Positions 45,542-58,591 are shown, counted from the stretch's first letter. The stretch is 64,000 bases of DNA from Notospermus geniculatus (GCA_002633025.1 NMRB01000930.1:46626-110625), one strand, 5' to 3'. The notes: generated by a model from the letters alone, not told the origin. Numbers and translations are program-made.

Positions 45542-48500
45542 ATGGCGTCAAAAACTGAGAAGATTGTCGAATTTCTATTGAGAGACTTATCTTCGTGTCT
45601 GGTAAGACTGCATTGGCTGCTTGTACTAGTACATGTAGCAGAAATATTGCTTTACCACTTTTTACTCATATCTAAAATTTTCTTAAGCCATAACAAGATA
45701 GTATTTGATTCTTGTCCAGTGCACTGTCTGCTGAATAATTTGTATTGATTCGTTCAAAAGAATGCATGTATATCATGAAATAATTGCAATACTAGACATG
45801 TATGTCAGTTGATACTCTAGCACGATATTATTCGATGATAGTACACCACTTGATTAAATAACCTGCCACTAGGTGGCCACTGCAATACCAGGTGTTCCAA
45901 AAAACACAACCTATTTCAATATCCAGGGATCCAAACCATTGATAAAGTAGCCTGTGGCTGGGAAATTTTGTCGGAAGGAAAATGATCTCATGAATTAGCT
46001 GCTGGAGTGTTATGTGGGCAGGGACTCAGTAGTCTACTAATTACTTTATATATGATACCGTCATCAAATCTGTAGTGGTTTAAGTCTGTGGTTGCATCTT
46101 TTGGACTACTGTGTATTGTTACTCTAACATAACTCCAACAAAAACTAACCAAACTCGCACATCATGGCGTTTTTTGCGCAACACATAACCTATATTCTTT
46201 TACCACATACCGGCACCAATTAATTACCGGCATAAATGTTCAAAATATGAAAAACAAAACAGCGGATGGATATTGACTACGGTACTGGATTCATGAGACC
46301 ATACAATGAGAATGACTTAGCCCAGGCCCACTATTTTAATTATGCATTTGATTACCATACTCCTTTGCGCAGATAGGCCTTTATAAATTTGTCATGACCG
46401 ACCCAGTTTGGGAGCAGAGACCTGTCCTTGTAGGCTGACGCTGTAGTCAGCGGCATATTTCCACGCCTTTTGTCTCATCAGTTTGGAAACGAATTTGTCC
46501 GTTATGTCTAGGACCTCTTAACTTACAAAAGATAGCTCCTCCTTTACTCCCTACATTAGCTGACATGTTTTATTGTTATGAAGTACTGGATCACAGGGCC
46601 AAACAGAAAGATTTTACCACGGGCGGGGCCAGCCAAGACAATGAGGACGTTGTATGTTAATACACCATTCTCATTGACCAACAATCCTCCTTGGGACTAA
46701 ACAGTGAGACTCCAATTGACAATTATGGACAAGAAACAAATATGTCTCTGGCCCTCTCAAAAATTCTGTACTGACATCTTAGATACTTCTTCTTTTTATC
46801 AAATAAAGATATACTCTGTTGCATCTTTTTAAAAATATTTTCTTTTTTTCAAATGGCATTATAGTAAAGTCGTCTTTCTTTGATGTCTGTTGCTTTGGAA
46901 TGCGAAATTCTGACACAGGAGTCCTCTTTATTTAAGCCTGCGACATAAACCACCATCTTTGTGTTGCCCACATGAAATTGTCATGCTGATGATTCAACTT
47001 TATTTTTGAGTCTTGCATAAGTAAATTGTGTTGTTGATTTTTATGAGCAGAAAATACTTGGCTCATTTCATGGCGTATCAGAATCCTCTCATTCTGTTCT
47101 CAAGTTGTCAAATGTCATTGGTGCTTATAGACTGTTCAAATAATTTATGAGTTCTGAAGTAGGCAGTACCAAAAATAGATCGCTCTCTTATCTATTTTTG
47201 GCGGTACTCAAGCTTTGTTTTTGGTGCGACTAACCACTTAGTCATAGCTGAGTTTAGAGGAGTGAAAATAGCCAAGGCTAATATGATACAGCTTGCAGTT
47301 CTGGATTCCTCTTTAGTTCCAAATCAGTCAGATGGTCAAATTACGTTAATTTCAGACTGAATTCGAAACATTTGGGAACTTACCGTAGTAAAAAAACAGT
47401 CCTACAGGTTTTCCTTCATTCTTAGGTGAAGGTAAACCTATCCAGATTTGCATAAAACTGGTCAGTGCTGGTGGTGGAATTACATGTGTGCAGCAGGTCA
47501 TAACGATTGTTTATTGAGATGAGGTGGAATTCCCCACTTATCTTGAAGTGTTTGGTCCTGTTTTTCTCTTCATTGCTTGATGATTTTTTTGATGCATCAT
47601 TTTTTACCTGATGGTCAACTTAGTCCTTCAGATGCCTATAGAGAGATTTTGGTGATATTCCAGTGAAATCACATTATTCTTTCTTGAAAATGTGAGTCAT
47701 GATTTAATATTTTAGACCTTGATCAATTTATGACACATGACTGAAAAAACCCCTCTCTGTAGGCACCTGAAGAGTGCTTGTAATGGTATGAGAACAAGTG
47801 CAAGTTGAAGCATGAGTCAAAATGTCTCTCATGAAACAACATGATATAAATCCCAGGTGTTTAATTTGACCTACAGTACGTTGCACAATTGACCTACCTT
47901 TATCCGCAAACCTACCGCGTACGTCACGCGGAAGGTACGGGTGCGTCACGCGTCTCTTCTGTGTGACATCAGCCCACCACAGGCCAATGACGTTATGTGC
48001 CTTTGATGACGGCGCGCGACGTCCGTGGAAGATACGAAGACGGTACGTGCATAACGCTGCATGTGGTACACGGATGTGCGCGGCACGGAAGGGAGGTCAA
48101 TGTGCAACGTACTGTGCACTTTTGAAGGTCATGGTGGTCAAATTCAAAACTACCGTCATGTCGCTGTTAACACGGCATGTTTTGTAACTATTCCTCCGAA
48201 GTTGCCACTGTGGGACTACATGTACTACACCAGACCATAAAGGAATTAAACACCAAAAATTTGATGTTATCTGATATAAAATGTGGCCACTAGGTGGCAA
48301 TGTCTTCATACCATCATTCCTTAACTAAAGGTGAGCACAATCATGGCCATGGCTACACCCTATCTTTCGAGGTTTCAGTCTTAGAAACAGGTTCTGTAGG
48401 ATCTTGGATTTTGTTATTCAAGTGTGATAATCATATCTCTATATCTATCCTTTTCGTTTCACGTGTCCAGAGTGTTAAACGAAAAAAAAACTCCAAGCGG

Positions 48501-48906
48501 AAAACTTTGAGAGAAAGATTAATGAGCAGAAAGAAAAAAGTCAAAAAGCCGGCAACTGCGAGGTAAGATGGTACGGTATGTTGAATGTAACACTGTGTTT
48601 ATATGGGACTCAATGGAATTTGTTATGTCACCATAATATCAACTGTATCCAGCATACATTCAACCAGGACAAAGACCCCAGAACCACTCAACTTGTATGA
48701 TGATGGTATTGTTAAGTGGACTTTAAAAAATGCTGAATTTTAAACATTTTCACACATTACATTCTCATGAAGTGTATGCTCAAGAACCTTGCAGACAAAG
48801 TCTTAGAACTTTGAAATAAGATGTTTTTCTCAGAATTCTGGACATTGTAGCGGTGTCGATTTCTTCAACTAAAACCTCCATGGTAGAACTTGTTTCAAAT
48901 AGTTGA
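45542..48906 (+). CDS. Candidate small three-exon gene, unrecognised
   Basis: Three segments join without a frame break. 45542-45601 is ATG in good Kozak context (gggATGG), coding MASKTEKIVEFLLRDLSSCL, donor ctg/gtaaga. 48471-48562 has acceptor tgtccag and donor gag/gtaaga; it is very basic (SVKRKKNSKRKTLRERL, SRKKKVKKPATA). 48834-48906 has acceptor tttttctcag, codes ILDIVAVSISS.. and ends in TGA. Phases are 0 and 2, and the total is 74 codons. The lysine/arginine-rich middle could be a nuclear targeting or nucleic-acid-binding stretch. I know no family with this sequence. The first intron would be 2.9 kb, and chance joining of three short open segments is a real possibility. Confidence 0.25.
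47873..48115. mobile_element. MITE-like element, family A copy 2
   Basis: Ends acagtacgttgcacaattg and ..caatgtgcaacgtactgt. It shares interior words with 6595-6856 (ggtacgggtgcgtcacgcg, acgctgcatgtggtac, cacggaagggaggtca). It lies in intron 1 of the candidate small gene if that gene exists. Confidence 0.85.
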
Positions 48907-49189
48907 GGAAAAATGCTGCTCTTTTAATGCAAAGTGCATATAGCTTCATTTTTGCTCAGCAGTTTAAATTGTCACCTTCTTCAACACCCTTTTGGGTTTA
49001 CATGTGATAAGCCAGGTCTCTTTTCATTGATGGCAGCCGGAGTCTGATTAACTCAAGATTAAGTTGCTGGATATCTCTTGAAGGGAGGCCTGATACGTGG
49101 CAAATGAAAGCTTCACTTCTGCTTGTTGAAATTCTTCACAAAGTGTTCTAAATGTAAATAAATGTGTGTGGTGTTGTTACCGACAACAT

Positions 49190-49303
49190 GGCCCATATTT
49201 TAGAAGCCTCCTGATAACTCAAGGTCCACTTTATGCTTCTGTATTCTGCCCTGCAACAATCGCTCAAGGTAAACCTTAAAAGGAAGCTTCTAGAATACGG
49301 CCC
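49190..49303. mobile_element. Foldback element, GGCCC(A/G)TATT family
   Basis: ggcccatattttagaagcc pairs with ggaagcttctagaatacggccc across 114 bp. Confidence 0.65.
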
Positions 49304-49477
49304 CCATGTCACGCCGCCGATCAACCAATTAAATGATCTCCGATCACCTGTTGTGTTCATGTATCATTTTCACAGTATCAACCCGAATTGCTATGCGAAA
49401 TTTGTTCTGTGAACATGGTGAATATATCAGTCCTAAAACCCCTCTACCCCAGCTTTGGCAGACCATATTTAAATTTA

Positions 49478-49597
49478 GGCCGGTGTTTTAGAATGCTTCT
49501 GAACATAAATGAGTTCCCTAAGGCTATTGTTCTCCTGTTGAGAACAATAGCCTTGAGGAACTCCTTTACATTCAGGAACATTCTAAAATACGGGCCC
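49478..49597. mobile_element. Foldback element, GGGCCCGTATTTTAG family
   Basis: ggccggtgttttagaatgct pairs with the right end aacattctaaaatacgggccc; the centre is a hairpin of ggctattgttctc and its complement. 120 bp, non-coding. Confidence 0.75.
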
Positions 49598-49708
49598 AAG
49601 TGTCAACAACCACCTAGGAAAAGAGTGAGGTTTCAAAATGGATTTTTTGAGAACTGTGTTGTTACTTGTGCACAAACTGTTAATAATGTCGTCTAAACCA
49701 GTGTACCC

Positions 49709-49860
49709 AGGTTACGGAGTTAGGATGGTTAGCGTTGACGGTTAGGGTCAGGACTAAGTTTAGGATTAGGGTAGGGGTCAGTGACAAGGGTTGAGGGTCA
49801 GGGTTGGGGTTAGGGTTAGGGGCTTGGGCTAGGAATTAGTGTGTAGGATCAGGACTGGAC
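49709..49860. repeat. Degenerate telomere-like (GGTTAG)n tract
   Basis: Many copies of ttaggg, gttaggg and ggtcaggg in one orientation, with ggggttagggttagggg at the centre. An interstitial telomere-like or TTAGGG-derived minisatellite, not a chromosome end because ordinary sequence continues on both sides. Confidence 0.6.
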
Positions 49861-50051
49861 GACATTCACCCATTCAGCAGTTACTTGTCGAATATGTTTG
49901 TAACATACGGTATTGGAAATGCCTGATGGCGGTTCACTCTGGTAGCTAGGCACCTTCACTTATCATAATATTAGCAGAAACACCATAGATGATGCGCACA
50001 GCTGATGTATCATATCATCTCTCAGTAGGTAAAGGCACATTCCATACATTG

Positions 50052-50201
50052 GGGAGGTTTAGAAGTCAAACGCTAAAAGTAAACTTTACGACAACGTTAT
50101 ATTTCATACTACACATTAAGCAAATTTTACTGCATTTTCGGTACAAAAATAACGTTGTTGTTGTTAACGTTAACGTTTATCATTTGATTTCTAAACCTCC
50201 C
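50052..50201. mobile_element. Short inverted-repeat element
   Basis: gggaggtttagaagtcaaa at the left and tttgatttctaaacctccc at the right, with aacgtt words in between. 150 bp, non-coding. Confidence 0.6.
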
Positions 50202-51956
50202 TACTGCCTTCTATTAGTTTCTGCACACTAGAAAATTTACTTTCATTTTCGTTTTACGTGCATGATGATCGTATTAAGAATCAATGAACTAATTGAACTT
50301 CATGAACAAATAACGTTACTGGTCAAAATAGCGACGGAATTGTGCAAGCAAGTGGTCATCTACAGCAATCTGAACGGAGGTTGGTGATAACAGAGTAGGC
50401 CCGGCAATCTTGGAGAAGAGGGCCGAAGTTTAACTGAGCGTATTATGGTGTTCTAACATCAGCACGAGGTGGTTGTATTCATATTTAGTACATACTAGTC
50501 ATGTGACTGATGGGCTTGCAGACCAGATTCATCTGATTCCTCCATCCTCTGACGCCTCTAAATCGACATGCGGCTATGGCCTCTAAGTGTTGGCCATGGA
50601 AATTTCATTCATTTGTACATGTATTTAGGTTTTTTGCTGAAAATAAAATTACCAATTAGACTCGTCTCCTGTCCTCGAGCCGCTCCGCTGTTGAGGACAC
50701 AGGGGACCGGTCTAATTATCAATCATAAAAAAAAGCTTTAAGGAAAATTTTTGTGGTGATTCAGGGTAAAGGATGTAGTGAATTCTTAATGACCATGGGG
50801 AAGTAACTAGCTGTACAGAGTTTTTTTTACTTTTTCACATTGGTACTTTGTAAAAAATGTCAGTTGGATGCTGGTTAGCTGTGCTTGTGAGGTCAGTGAC
50901 TTCATTAGCAGCTTCGTAACTAGCTTTATATATAATATTTTGGAACTTCAGTATGTCTGTAAGGTAGTGGAACCCTGTGATATGTTTCGTTGCCCCCTCC
51001 GGATCCCTCCCGTTTGCCAATGGCTCCCAACAAAACATTGACGGAAAATAGCCTGACGTGACAATGGGGGAGGCAACATTTTTTGAATATCCGCTAAACA
51101 ATAAAGCGGCCATATCAGGGGAGGCATCCTCAGTCATTATACCCCTCTCAACGGACACCTCTCTTAGGAAAACACACTTTTCCATTAGGCCTCAAGGACA
51201 GGTCCGTTCAGTCCTACCTTCACTACCATACAGACCTATTAAAGGTCCAATCATCATCTGAAGATTTATATTGATGGGCGAGTGCAGTGTTAGGTTATTG
51301 TGATCATGACTTTCTTGTCTGCGCTTAATAATCATTGCCATCAATAATATGTATGTTTATTATCAAAGGGAGTTCCCTGTGGATAAAATGGTAGGCAACA
51401 AAAATCTAGATTAGGACTATACATCTGGCATCATTGGCATCTGTTGAATATGACATGGAGGTGTATATATGAAACCTCAGTAATGCTGATGTCGACGATT
51501 AGGGAATAGGTCTCCTGGAGGTACATGTATTTTGACTGCGGAAATCCAAATTTGATGACAATAGTGTATTAGATTACTGTTTCTGATCTATGATGAGAAT
51601 TTCACGCAAGATTATCGTTGTAGCGGTACTTTTCCTTGTAGATTGAATTTGAAGATGATCAATGAGTGAAAATGACTTAAAGCTGAACTGCATGCATAAA
51701 ACCAAGGCCACGCACGTTTTGAAAAAAACGCCGCACGCCACAGCGCGGGCGGGCAGTACCCAGTACCTGAAATAACTTGGGACATCCGCCAAACATGATA
51801 AGAGTATCCAAGCAATATGTAGTTGACAGCACCTTATTTGCGTTCTGACCACCAACAAGTGGAAGTCATGGCTGAAAACGCTGTAAGTATATGTGCATAT
51901 CGGCCTACATACCAGAAACGGGAAATACTGAAAATATATTCAAATGAAAAAAGGAA
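50202..51956. other. Intergenic, nothing recognised
   Basis: Only a weak hairpin near 50662-50716 (cctgtcctcgag against gaggacacagggg). Short open frames on both strands show no known domain or splice context. Confidence 0.4.
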
Positions 51957-52028
51957 GAGCCCGGATTCGAACCTCCAAGTATTGGCTTGGAAGACGGGGC
52001 GTTTTCCACTAGACCAGCGGTCCGTTGC
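51957..52028 (-). pseudogene. tRNA-like sequence (Gly-TCC-like), degenerate
   Basis: On the minus strand this reads a tRNA-like unit with box A ctggtctagtgg, an anticodon stem-loop around tcttccaag (anticodon TCC) and box B ggttcgaatcc. The T-arm stem and acceptor stem do not pair well, so it is probably a tRNA pseudogene or SINE head rather than a working tRNA. Confidence 0.45.
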
Positions 52029-52088
52029 GTTTTATTCGACTTCTTTTTCCAGGCGAAGTTATTGCGTATTCGGGTATAGTCGTCTCCA

Positions 52089-52336
52089 GGGGCCGTATGC
52101 ATAAAACATCTTAAGTGTAAAATTTCCTTTATCTTTTGTTTGGAACAATAGTTTAAGGGAAATTTTACACTTAAGGGGCCGTATTCAAAAAGGGTGATCA
52201 TCGCGCGATTAAGATTTAGACGCGTGTAACGTCACTAAATGCACACAATTCTACCATGCATTTGACGAAGTTACACGCGTCTAAATCTTAAACACCCTTT
52301 TTGAATACGGCCCAAGATGTTTTATGCATACGGCCC
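52089..52336. mobile_element. Nested pair of GGGCCGTAT foldback elements
   Basis: Outer element: gggccgtatgcataaaacat .. atgttttatgcatacggccc (52089-52336). Inner element: gggccgtattcaaaaag .. ctttttgaatacggccc (about 52176-52313), inserted in the right arm of the outer one with AAG on both sides. The inner arms continue into tttagacgcgtgtaa and its complement. Confidence 0.85.
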
Positions 52337-52644
52337 AGGTTTCGCAAAGGGGTAAATGCCTATGTAGGCCCATGGTCCGTTGATATGGCCGAGGTTTTTG
52401 GAAAGGCACAATAGGGCCATGACACGTCAACATTCAGTGTCGAGGTGGAATACTTGTGAAGAAAATTTTCTTATTTTGGCCCCGTTATGTCGGCTATTTG
52501 ACTATAAGGATGTGTATCAGGTGAGCATTTAAGTACATACTGTTTTCCATCTGTTTTCATTTCGGCCTCGGTTCTCATTATTTGCTAGGCCTAAATTGGG
52601 GCGTTTTTGTTCGTCCCTGAGCTCAGTGTGTGCATGTTCCATAG

Positions 52645-53381
52645 NNNNNNNNNNNNNNNNNNNNNNNNNNNNNNNNNNNNNNNNNNNNNNNNNNNNNNNN
52701 NNNNNNNNNNNNNNNNNNNNNNNNNNNNNNNNNNNNNNNNNNNNNNNNNNNNNNNNNNNNNNNNNNNNNNNNNNNNNNNNNNNNNNNNNNNNNNNNNNNN
52801 NNNNNNNNNNNNNNNNNNNNNNNNNNNNNNNNNNNNNNNNNNNNNNNNNNNNNNNNNNNNNNNNNNNNNNNNNNNNNNNNNNNNNNNNNNNNNNNNNNNN
52901 NNNNNNNNNNNNNNNNNNNNNNNNNNNNNNNNNNNNNNNNNNNNNNNNNNNNNNNNNNNNNNNNNNNNNNNNNNNNNNNNNNNNNNNNNNNNNNNNNNNN
53001 NNNNNNNNNNNNNNNNNNNNNNNNNNNNNNNNNNNNNNNNNNNNNNNNNNNNNNNNNNNNNNNNNNNNNNNNNNNNNNNNNNNNNNNNNNNNNNNNNNNN
53101 NNNNNNNNNNNNNNNNNNNNNNNNNNNNNNNNNNNNNNNNNNNNNNNNNNNNNNNNNNNNNNNNNNNNNNNNNNNNNNNNNNNNNNNNNNNNNNNNNNNN
53201 NNNNNNNNNNNNNNNNNNNNNNNNNNNNNNNNNNNNNNNNNNNNNNNNNNNNNNNNNNNNNNNNNNNNNNNNNNNNNNNNNNNNNNNNNNNNNNNNNNNN
53301 NNNNNNNNNNNNNNNNNNNNNNNNNNNNNNNNNNNNNNNNNNNNNNNNNNNNNNNNNNNNNNNNNNNNNNNNNNNNNNNNN
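52645..53381. other. Assembly gap (737 N)
   Basis: Run of N followed by a C-rich tract (53384-53398), probably low-quality sequence at a contig edge. Any frame through this gap is meaningless. Confidence 0.99.
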
Positions 53382-54017
53382 TCGCCCCCCCCCCCCCCGC
53401 CAAGCGCGCGCACGTTTTTCGCTTTGAGGGCTATGGGTTTTGATTTGACGTATTCTTAAGATACGGTAAGGAAATTCCTCAAATCACCCCTTTTCTTAAG
53501 GTGTACCTCCAGAGAATCTCAGATGATTTACGGTCGTAGGCCGACCTTCTCATTACAAGTTTGAGGAGGGGACTGAGCGGCTGCGAACATGTGCGCAGCA
53601 GGCGGGCGGGGTCCGAGGCCAGAGTGGGGCCTCGGCCTCGTATCCCAGGGCTGATGCAAACATCTTAATCCTTAACGTAGTTTTCCCCGTAAAATTTCTA
53701 AAGATTCCTTAGAGAAGAACATTTCTTAGGTGATGCATTAAAAGTCGTGATTAAGCCTTGAGAAGCCCAGACCGGACGACTCATATCAAGAGACATTTTC
53801 TCCTTCCACATCATGGGCTTATTTCTTCTCAGAAAAGGTGAACAAATAACAGTACGGAGTAATTACTGTCAAAAAGTCAATAAACAGTTTGAGAAGTTTT
53901 CCAATATTCGGACTGAAAGTTAAAAAAAGTGAAGGAAGGACAATAGAAGGATAAGGAACAGTTTTCTGGAGCTATCCGTCTCCATGATTCATGGGGAAAA
54001 TTATGATGGTATTATGA

Positions 54018-54075
54018 TGCGCATGCGCATTGCGCACTGCTCGCCTTGCTCAGTGTGCCAAGTCCAAGATGGCCG
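54018..54075 (+). promoter_or_regulatory. NRF1 palindrome and YY1-like site at PWWP2 start
   Basis: tgcgcatgcgca (54018-54029) is the exact NRF1 consensus, followed by a second attgcgcac. 40 bp downstream, ccaagATGGCCGCC matches the YY1 consensus and includes the start codon. Both motifs are typical of TATA-less housekeeping promoters whose transcription begins within tens of bases of the ATG. Confidence 0.55.
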
Positions 54076-56080
54076 CCTCAAAAGAAAATAATCCCCGGTT
54101 TTTGAAGGGGTCAAAACACACAATTTGCATCGAAGAAGCCGTTGATAATGTGCTGGTTGTGCGCTTAGATGCGCATGGAATAACCTATAGGGGTGTTTTA
54201 TTGAACTCAACCGGCGAGTAAGTGAGATCGCAGGCAGAAAATATGTTGGCACTGCTCTGTGTCTGTGGCTGTGCCATGGATTGCATTTCATGATTTGGCC
54301 AGATTTTTGCCCTTTTCCTAACCGCCAGGCTCTCTCTATTCAGGAGGTCATGTGTGCAGTTCTGTAGTTCTAATACTTCTTTATTGTTTTGTCTTTTAGG
54401 AACATACCGTATGGGGTAAATCTGAATCGTATTTGTGGAGATATGGACAGCAAATGCAAAGGAGACATTGCTGACAAAAAAGGTTCGGTTGAGAATTCCA
54501 GTTTGGTGACTCGGCACACATATGTTGTTACTGAATCACCCGGTGATGAGGTAAAACAAGCTCAACCTGCACCTAAAATGCTCAATAAGAGTTGGAAGGA
54601 GAAGACGATACGTAATATCCGGCTTCGCCCGCGTCAGGTTTTGTGTTCTAAGTGTAAAGCCAGTTGTAGTGAGGGTGGTGAGGTGCGGAAGGCCCCTACT
54701 CCACTGCCCCCGAAACAACCCAACCCCACACTTCCACCTCCGCCTCCACCTCCACTACCAAAAATTCATCCCCGAGTTATCCTGAGGAAGCGGCGGAGTG
54801 AATTTGTGACAATTGATGATCCTGAGTATGCAGGATCAAAGAAAATAAAGCTCAGTTCGACACCAATTATCAAGAAAACGAGTCCAGTCATCAAGATATC
54901 ATTTGCAAACCCTCAAGGGAAGGGAACAGTTGTTGAAATTCCACCGAAGGTTCAGACCCAGTGTGGTTCAGACAGTGATACTGATGATTATGATGAGTGT
55001 TTGAGATTAACAGATGAGAAGGGTGATACTGACAGTCATGATATGGGAGTGTACGGACATAAGAAAGTAAAAAAGTCATTGAAAAAGGCCCGAGAAAATC
55101 GAACTGCTCAAAGTCCTCTTCACGAACCACTGCCGAAAAGCCCCAAGCGCACAAAGCACAATAAGCACAAAGTCAAACATAAGCACAAGCATCGTCATGG
55201 CAGTGAGAAACCAGGTCGACACAAGCCTAAACGAAAAGAAAACAAGTTGGAGAATATCGGGAGTCCAACACCAAAGGTGGCCATGCCCAGCCCTAAAGAA
55301 GGCGGCACAACACCGACTGGTAATTCTCATGTCACATATACGGGGATGACAGGTTTGTGGCCTGGACAAGCAGGCATGGAGAGTCCTGCAGCGACTCCAG
55401 TTAGTCCCATGAGGCAAGATCGTCCTCTGTATTCCTCAATGATTAGTGAACAGCAAAGTGATGACAGTGAAAACTCGTTGGTGCCTGCTCCCAACGACGG
55501 ACTTGTGACAATTCTAAAACCATCTTGTCGTGGGGCATCAATGGAGACCCCAGCTTCGCGAGGCACTGTGGAAAATGTGTTGTCGAGTAACAATCGTGTT
55601 GGAAACACAGATAATTCTGATACAGGATCGAATTCAGATTCGTCTGAATATGCGAGTCAGGCGCCACCAAATATGGATACTGTAGAACAGATACGCCCTC
55701 TGATGATGCGTATCCAGACAAAATACGTCAAAAAGGTTGTCCTTGACGATGGTAGAATCATTGCTAATGGTGATATTGTCTGGGGGAAAATCCACGGTTT
55801 TCCTTGGTGGCCAGGTCGAGTCAATAGCATAAGTATCAGTCAGAAAGACAATGGTGTGATCATTTCTCAACAAGCTCATGTATCTTGGTTTGGGTCGTCA
55901 ACAATGTCGAATATGTTGTGCTGTGATCTGTATCCATTCTTAGAAGAGTTCAAGTTGCGTTTCAAGAAGAAGAAACGAGGTCCGTACAAGATCGCAATCA
56001 AACAAGCGACACTGGCGGCCCAGGCGTTGCTAGGAGATGACCATCCTGTGTATGATTTAGAAGGTCTGGAAAACTTATAG
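54069..56080 (+). CDS. PWWP domain-containing protein 2 (PWWP2A/B-like)
   Basis: Two coding exons, 54069-54217 and 54400-56080 (donor gcga/gtaagt, acceptor gtcttttag), 609 residues. PWWP2A/B are nuclear proteins that bind H2A.Z- or H3K36-methylated nucleosomes and recruit an MTA1-HDAC (NuRD-like) complex. Three conserved regions appear in the expected order. First is the N-terminal block shared by the family (EEAVDNVLVVRLDAHGITYRGVLL-type strand pattern, residues about 22-45). Second is the LRPRQVLCSKC block at 125-135. Third is a C-terminal PWWP domain starting at residue 506, with GDIVWGKIHGFPWWPGRV (PWWP at 518-521) and ARVSWFGS-like QAHVSWFGSS. Between them are a poly-proline run (about residues 155-170), a Lys/His-rich stretch (NKHKVKHKHKHRHG) and Ser/Asp-rich segments. 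The start fits the family and lies in a YY1-type context. It converges on TTC1. Confidence 0.93.
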
Positions 56081-58591
56081 TAATTGTTGTGATAGTGAGT
56101 ATAGTATGCCAGTCTTTTTCTCCAATTTAAATTTTCTGATGCTCTTAGCTCATCAACCTGAGATTTATGAGACTTGAGAGGGAATTCGTAGCTCACCTGG
56201 TAAGCTCTTACTGTGGCGTTCAGACCACTAATTTGTAAAGGATTTCCTGCTGCTGATAAAACTGACCTCTATCTAACTACATGTACTTCGAAGCATTTTC
56301 TACCAGGACGAGTTAAAATCTAGCTGGTGTGTTACTTCTTAGTGGTAATATACTAATAACACTAAGTGTGAAGGGGTTGAAAATCACACTAAGTCTTGAT
56401 TAACATGGAACACAGTTGCATATGTAATGAAAAAATCATGGATTTAAAATGACATCTGATCATTTTCTCTTTGTTTCAGGTACATCTGTTGTATCATGAG
56501 CACATCTCATTGTCACAGGACTTCCTATACTTTGCTTTAATCATCATATGGTGCCAAAGATTTGGTGAAGGGAGCTGGTGGCAGAAGAATCGAAATTGGA
56601 TGCTCGAGTCTTACTCTTGTTATAGTGTTTTGAAAGTACCCTTTCTCTAAAATTTACCGGTACTTCGTCTTAAAACAGTCAAATGAGTGTAAAGAATCCA
56701 GAACTTTTTCTGGAGTTGGTGGTGTTATCAATATCACTGGTGCTAAAAGCCAGGCTCAAAAGTATTGAAATCCATGATGGCCATCGAATGGCTTGATGTA
56801 AATAAAAGATTGGTTTGCTGGAAATTTTGTGCAGTCTTGCTGAAGCGAAATGTACAATTTCCACTTGTAAAACAGGATAGATTCTTGGTATTTCAGCTCG
56901 CTTGGCCATAAGGGAATAAATACGCCTGCAGTGTTTACAATGATTGTGTAAAGGAGGACTGGAGTCACTGGGAAAGTGACTGAGTCATATGGACAGTCTA
57001 GTTGGCTGCCACTACAGCTAGTACAGAAGAGTACCAGTTTACCAAACTGGTTGACCAAAGCAGAGCTGGCTGAATGTTAACGGGCAAGATTCAAGAACTG
57101 AAGTATCAACTGCAGATGTACTTTTGAGCCTAGCTTTATAATTTCATTTGGCATGTTTGACTCAAAATCATTGTACAATGTACATGTACGGTACCATTCT
57201 AGTCACTTTCAGTTTGTCATGTCTCTGCTAGGTACATGTCTTCTGCTACTCACTGTTGCATTGGCTATCAAGTAAAACACCAAGTTTTTTACCATTGTTG
57301 AATCACAACTAATTCTAACAATAATGCACTTTTCTCAGTATTCCACAAAGCTTTGTGTGTCTCATGATCAGTACATGCAGTTTTCTGAACTCTGTACCAG
57401 CCCTGTTTCATTTCACAATTCTGTAACTGATTCCAGAGGGATGCATACTGATCATGCACAGTGGATGCGATGTATGGGGCATCAACAGGTGTGTCGACAT
57501 TTTCATCCTGAGATAATCAGTGCTCGCTCCCTATGTCACTCCACACAAACGTTTGTTTGTGCGAACATTTTCTGGGAGAGGAATGCAATAGCTTTGGCCA
57601 TTTCATCTCTGTTCACTTTTGTGAATTGTATGATTTTGGTGGAGTAGGCTAGTTATAACTTTTAAGTATTAAGCAGTGAAAGGGTTAAGTATGTAGTATA
57701 TATACATAATATTTTCCATCAAAAAGGTTTGTTCTATTTCCTGCTTATCTGAATGACTCCAACTGTTCAACTATCAAATGTCTAAATGTATTGTTCGTGT
57801 GAGAGAGTGTTGTAACAAAAAAGTCTTTCCTGTGGTGCTTTCTGTAGAAGTCAATGGCTTGTTATTGCTTCAAGTTCCTGACCCTTAAATCTGTAGCTGA
57901 CTGAATCCACCAAAAAGGCACACATGGCTGTGTTACCGATTTAACGCAAAAATCCTACTTATCGACAAAGATAAAGGTCCATATCAGTGATCATAAGTTG
58001 CATTGCGTGACTGTAAGACAATCAATAGAAAGACATGTGCAAATGTGTGAGTGGTGGTGAATACAACAGTTTTAAAGTTTACCATAATGTACTGGCAAAA
58101 AGTATCAGATCACAGTGCAAGACACCGTGTGAAGATGCATTGCACAGTTTGTGCTTATAGCCCGAATATTAGCACATTTGGACCAAGCAAAGTGATTGCC
58201 GAAAGCAGAAGCATGATAAAGAAATCCACTTGTTAGACTGATGGTTACACAACCTTGATCCCCAAAAAATAACCACTGCTTCTCATTGTGTTGTTATTGT
58301 TGTGTAAGACTGTCTCTTCTTGTGTTGCACACATTACCAGATAACATTTATATCCTCTGTTCCTTGTATAGATAAATTTCGCTAGGAGCTACATTGGATC
58401 ATTGCCCTTAAGATCTGTTTCGAGGGAAGAAAATGATGAAAATGTGTTTACAATGCATCTTCCTAACAGATTAAAGACTGTCAAGAAAAAGTGGCAATGC
58501 CAACCTCCTAAGTAATTTTGACATGCTACTGAGGAGTTTCCATAGCATTTACTTGGGAACCAGAAAGATGGTGGTTTGTGAATTTCATCTA

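Noticed and set aside
50835-51185. 116-residue minus-strand open frame
   Set aside because: No recognisable domain, no splice context, no supporting neighbour; could be chance.
51957-52028. Functional tRNA-Gly(TCC) gene on the minus strand
   Set aside because: Box A and B words are present, but acceptor and T stems pair poorly; kept only as a tRNA-like pseudogene.
52529-53459. Several 270-290-residue frames on both strands
   Set aside because: They exist only because the 737-N gap contains no stop codons.
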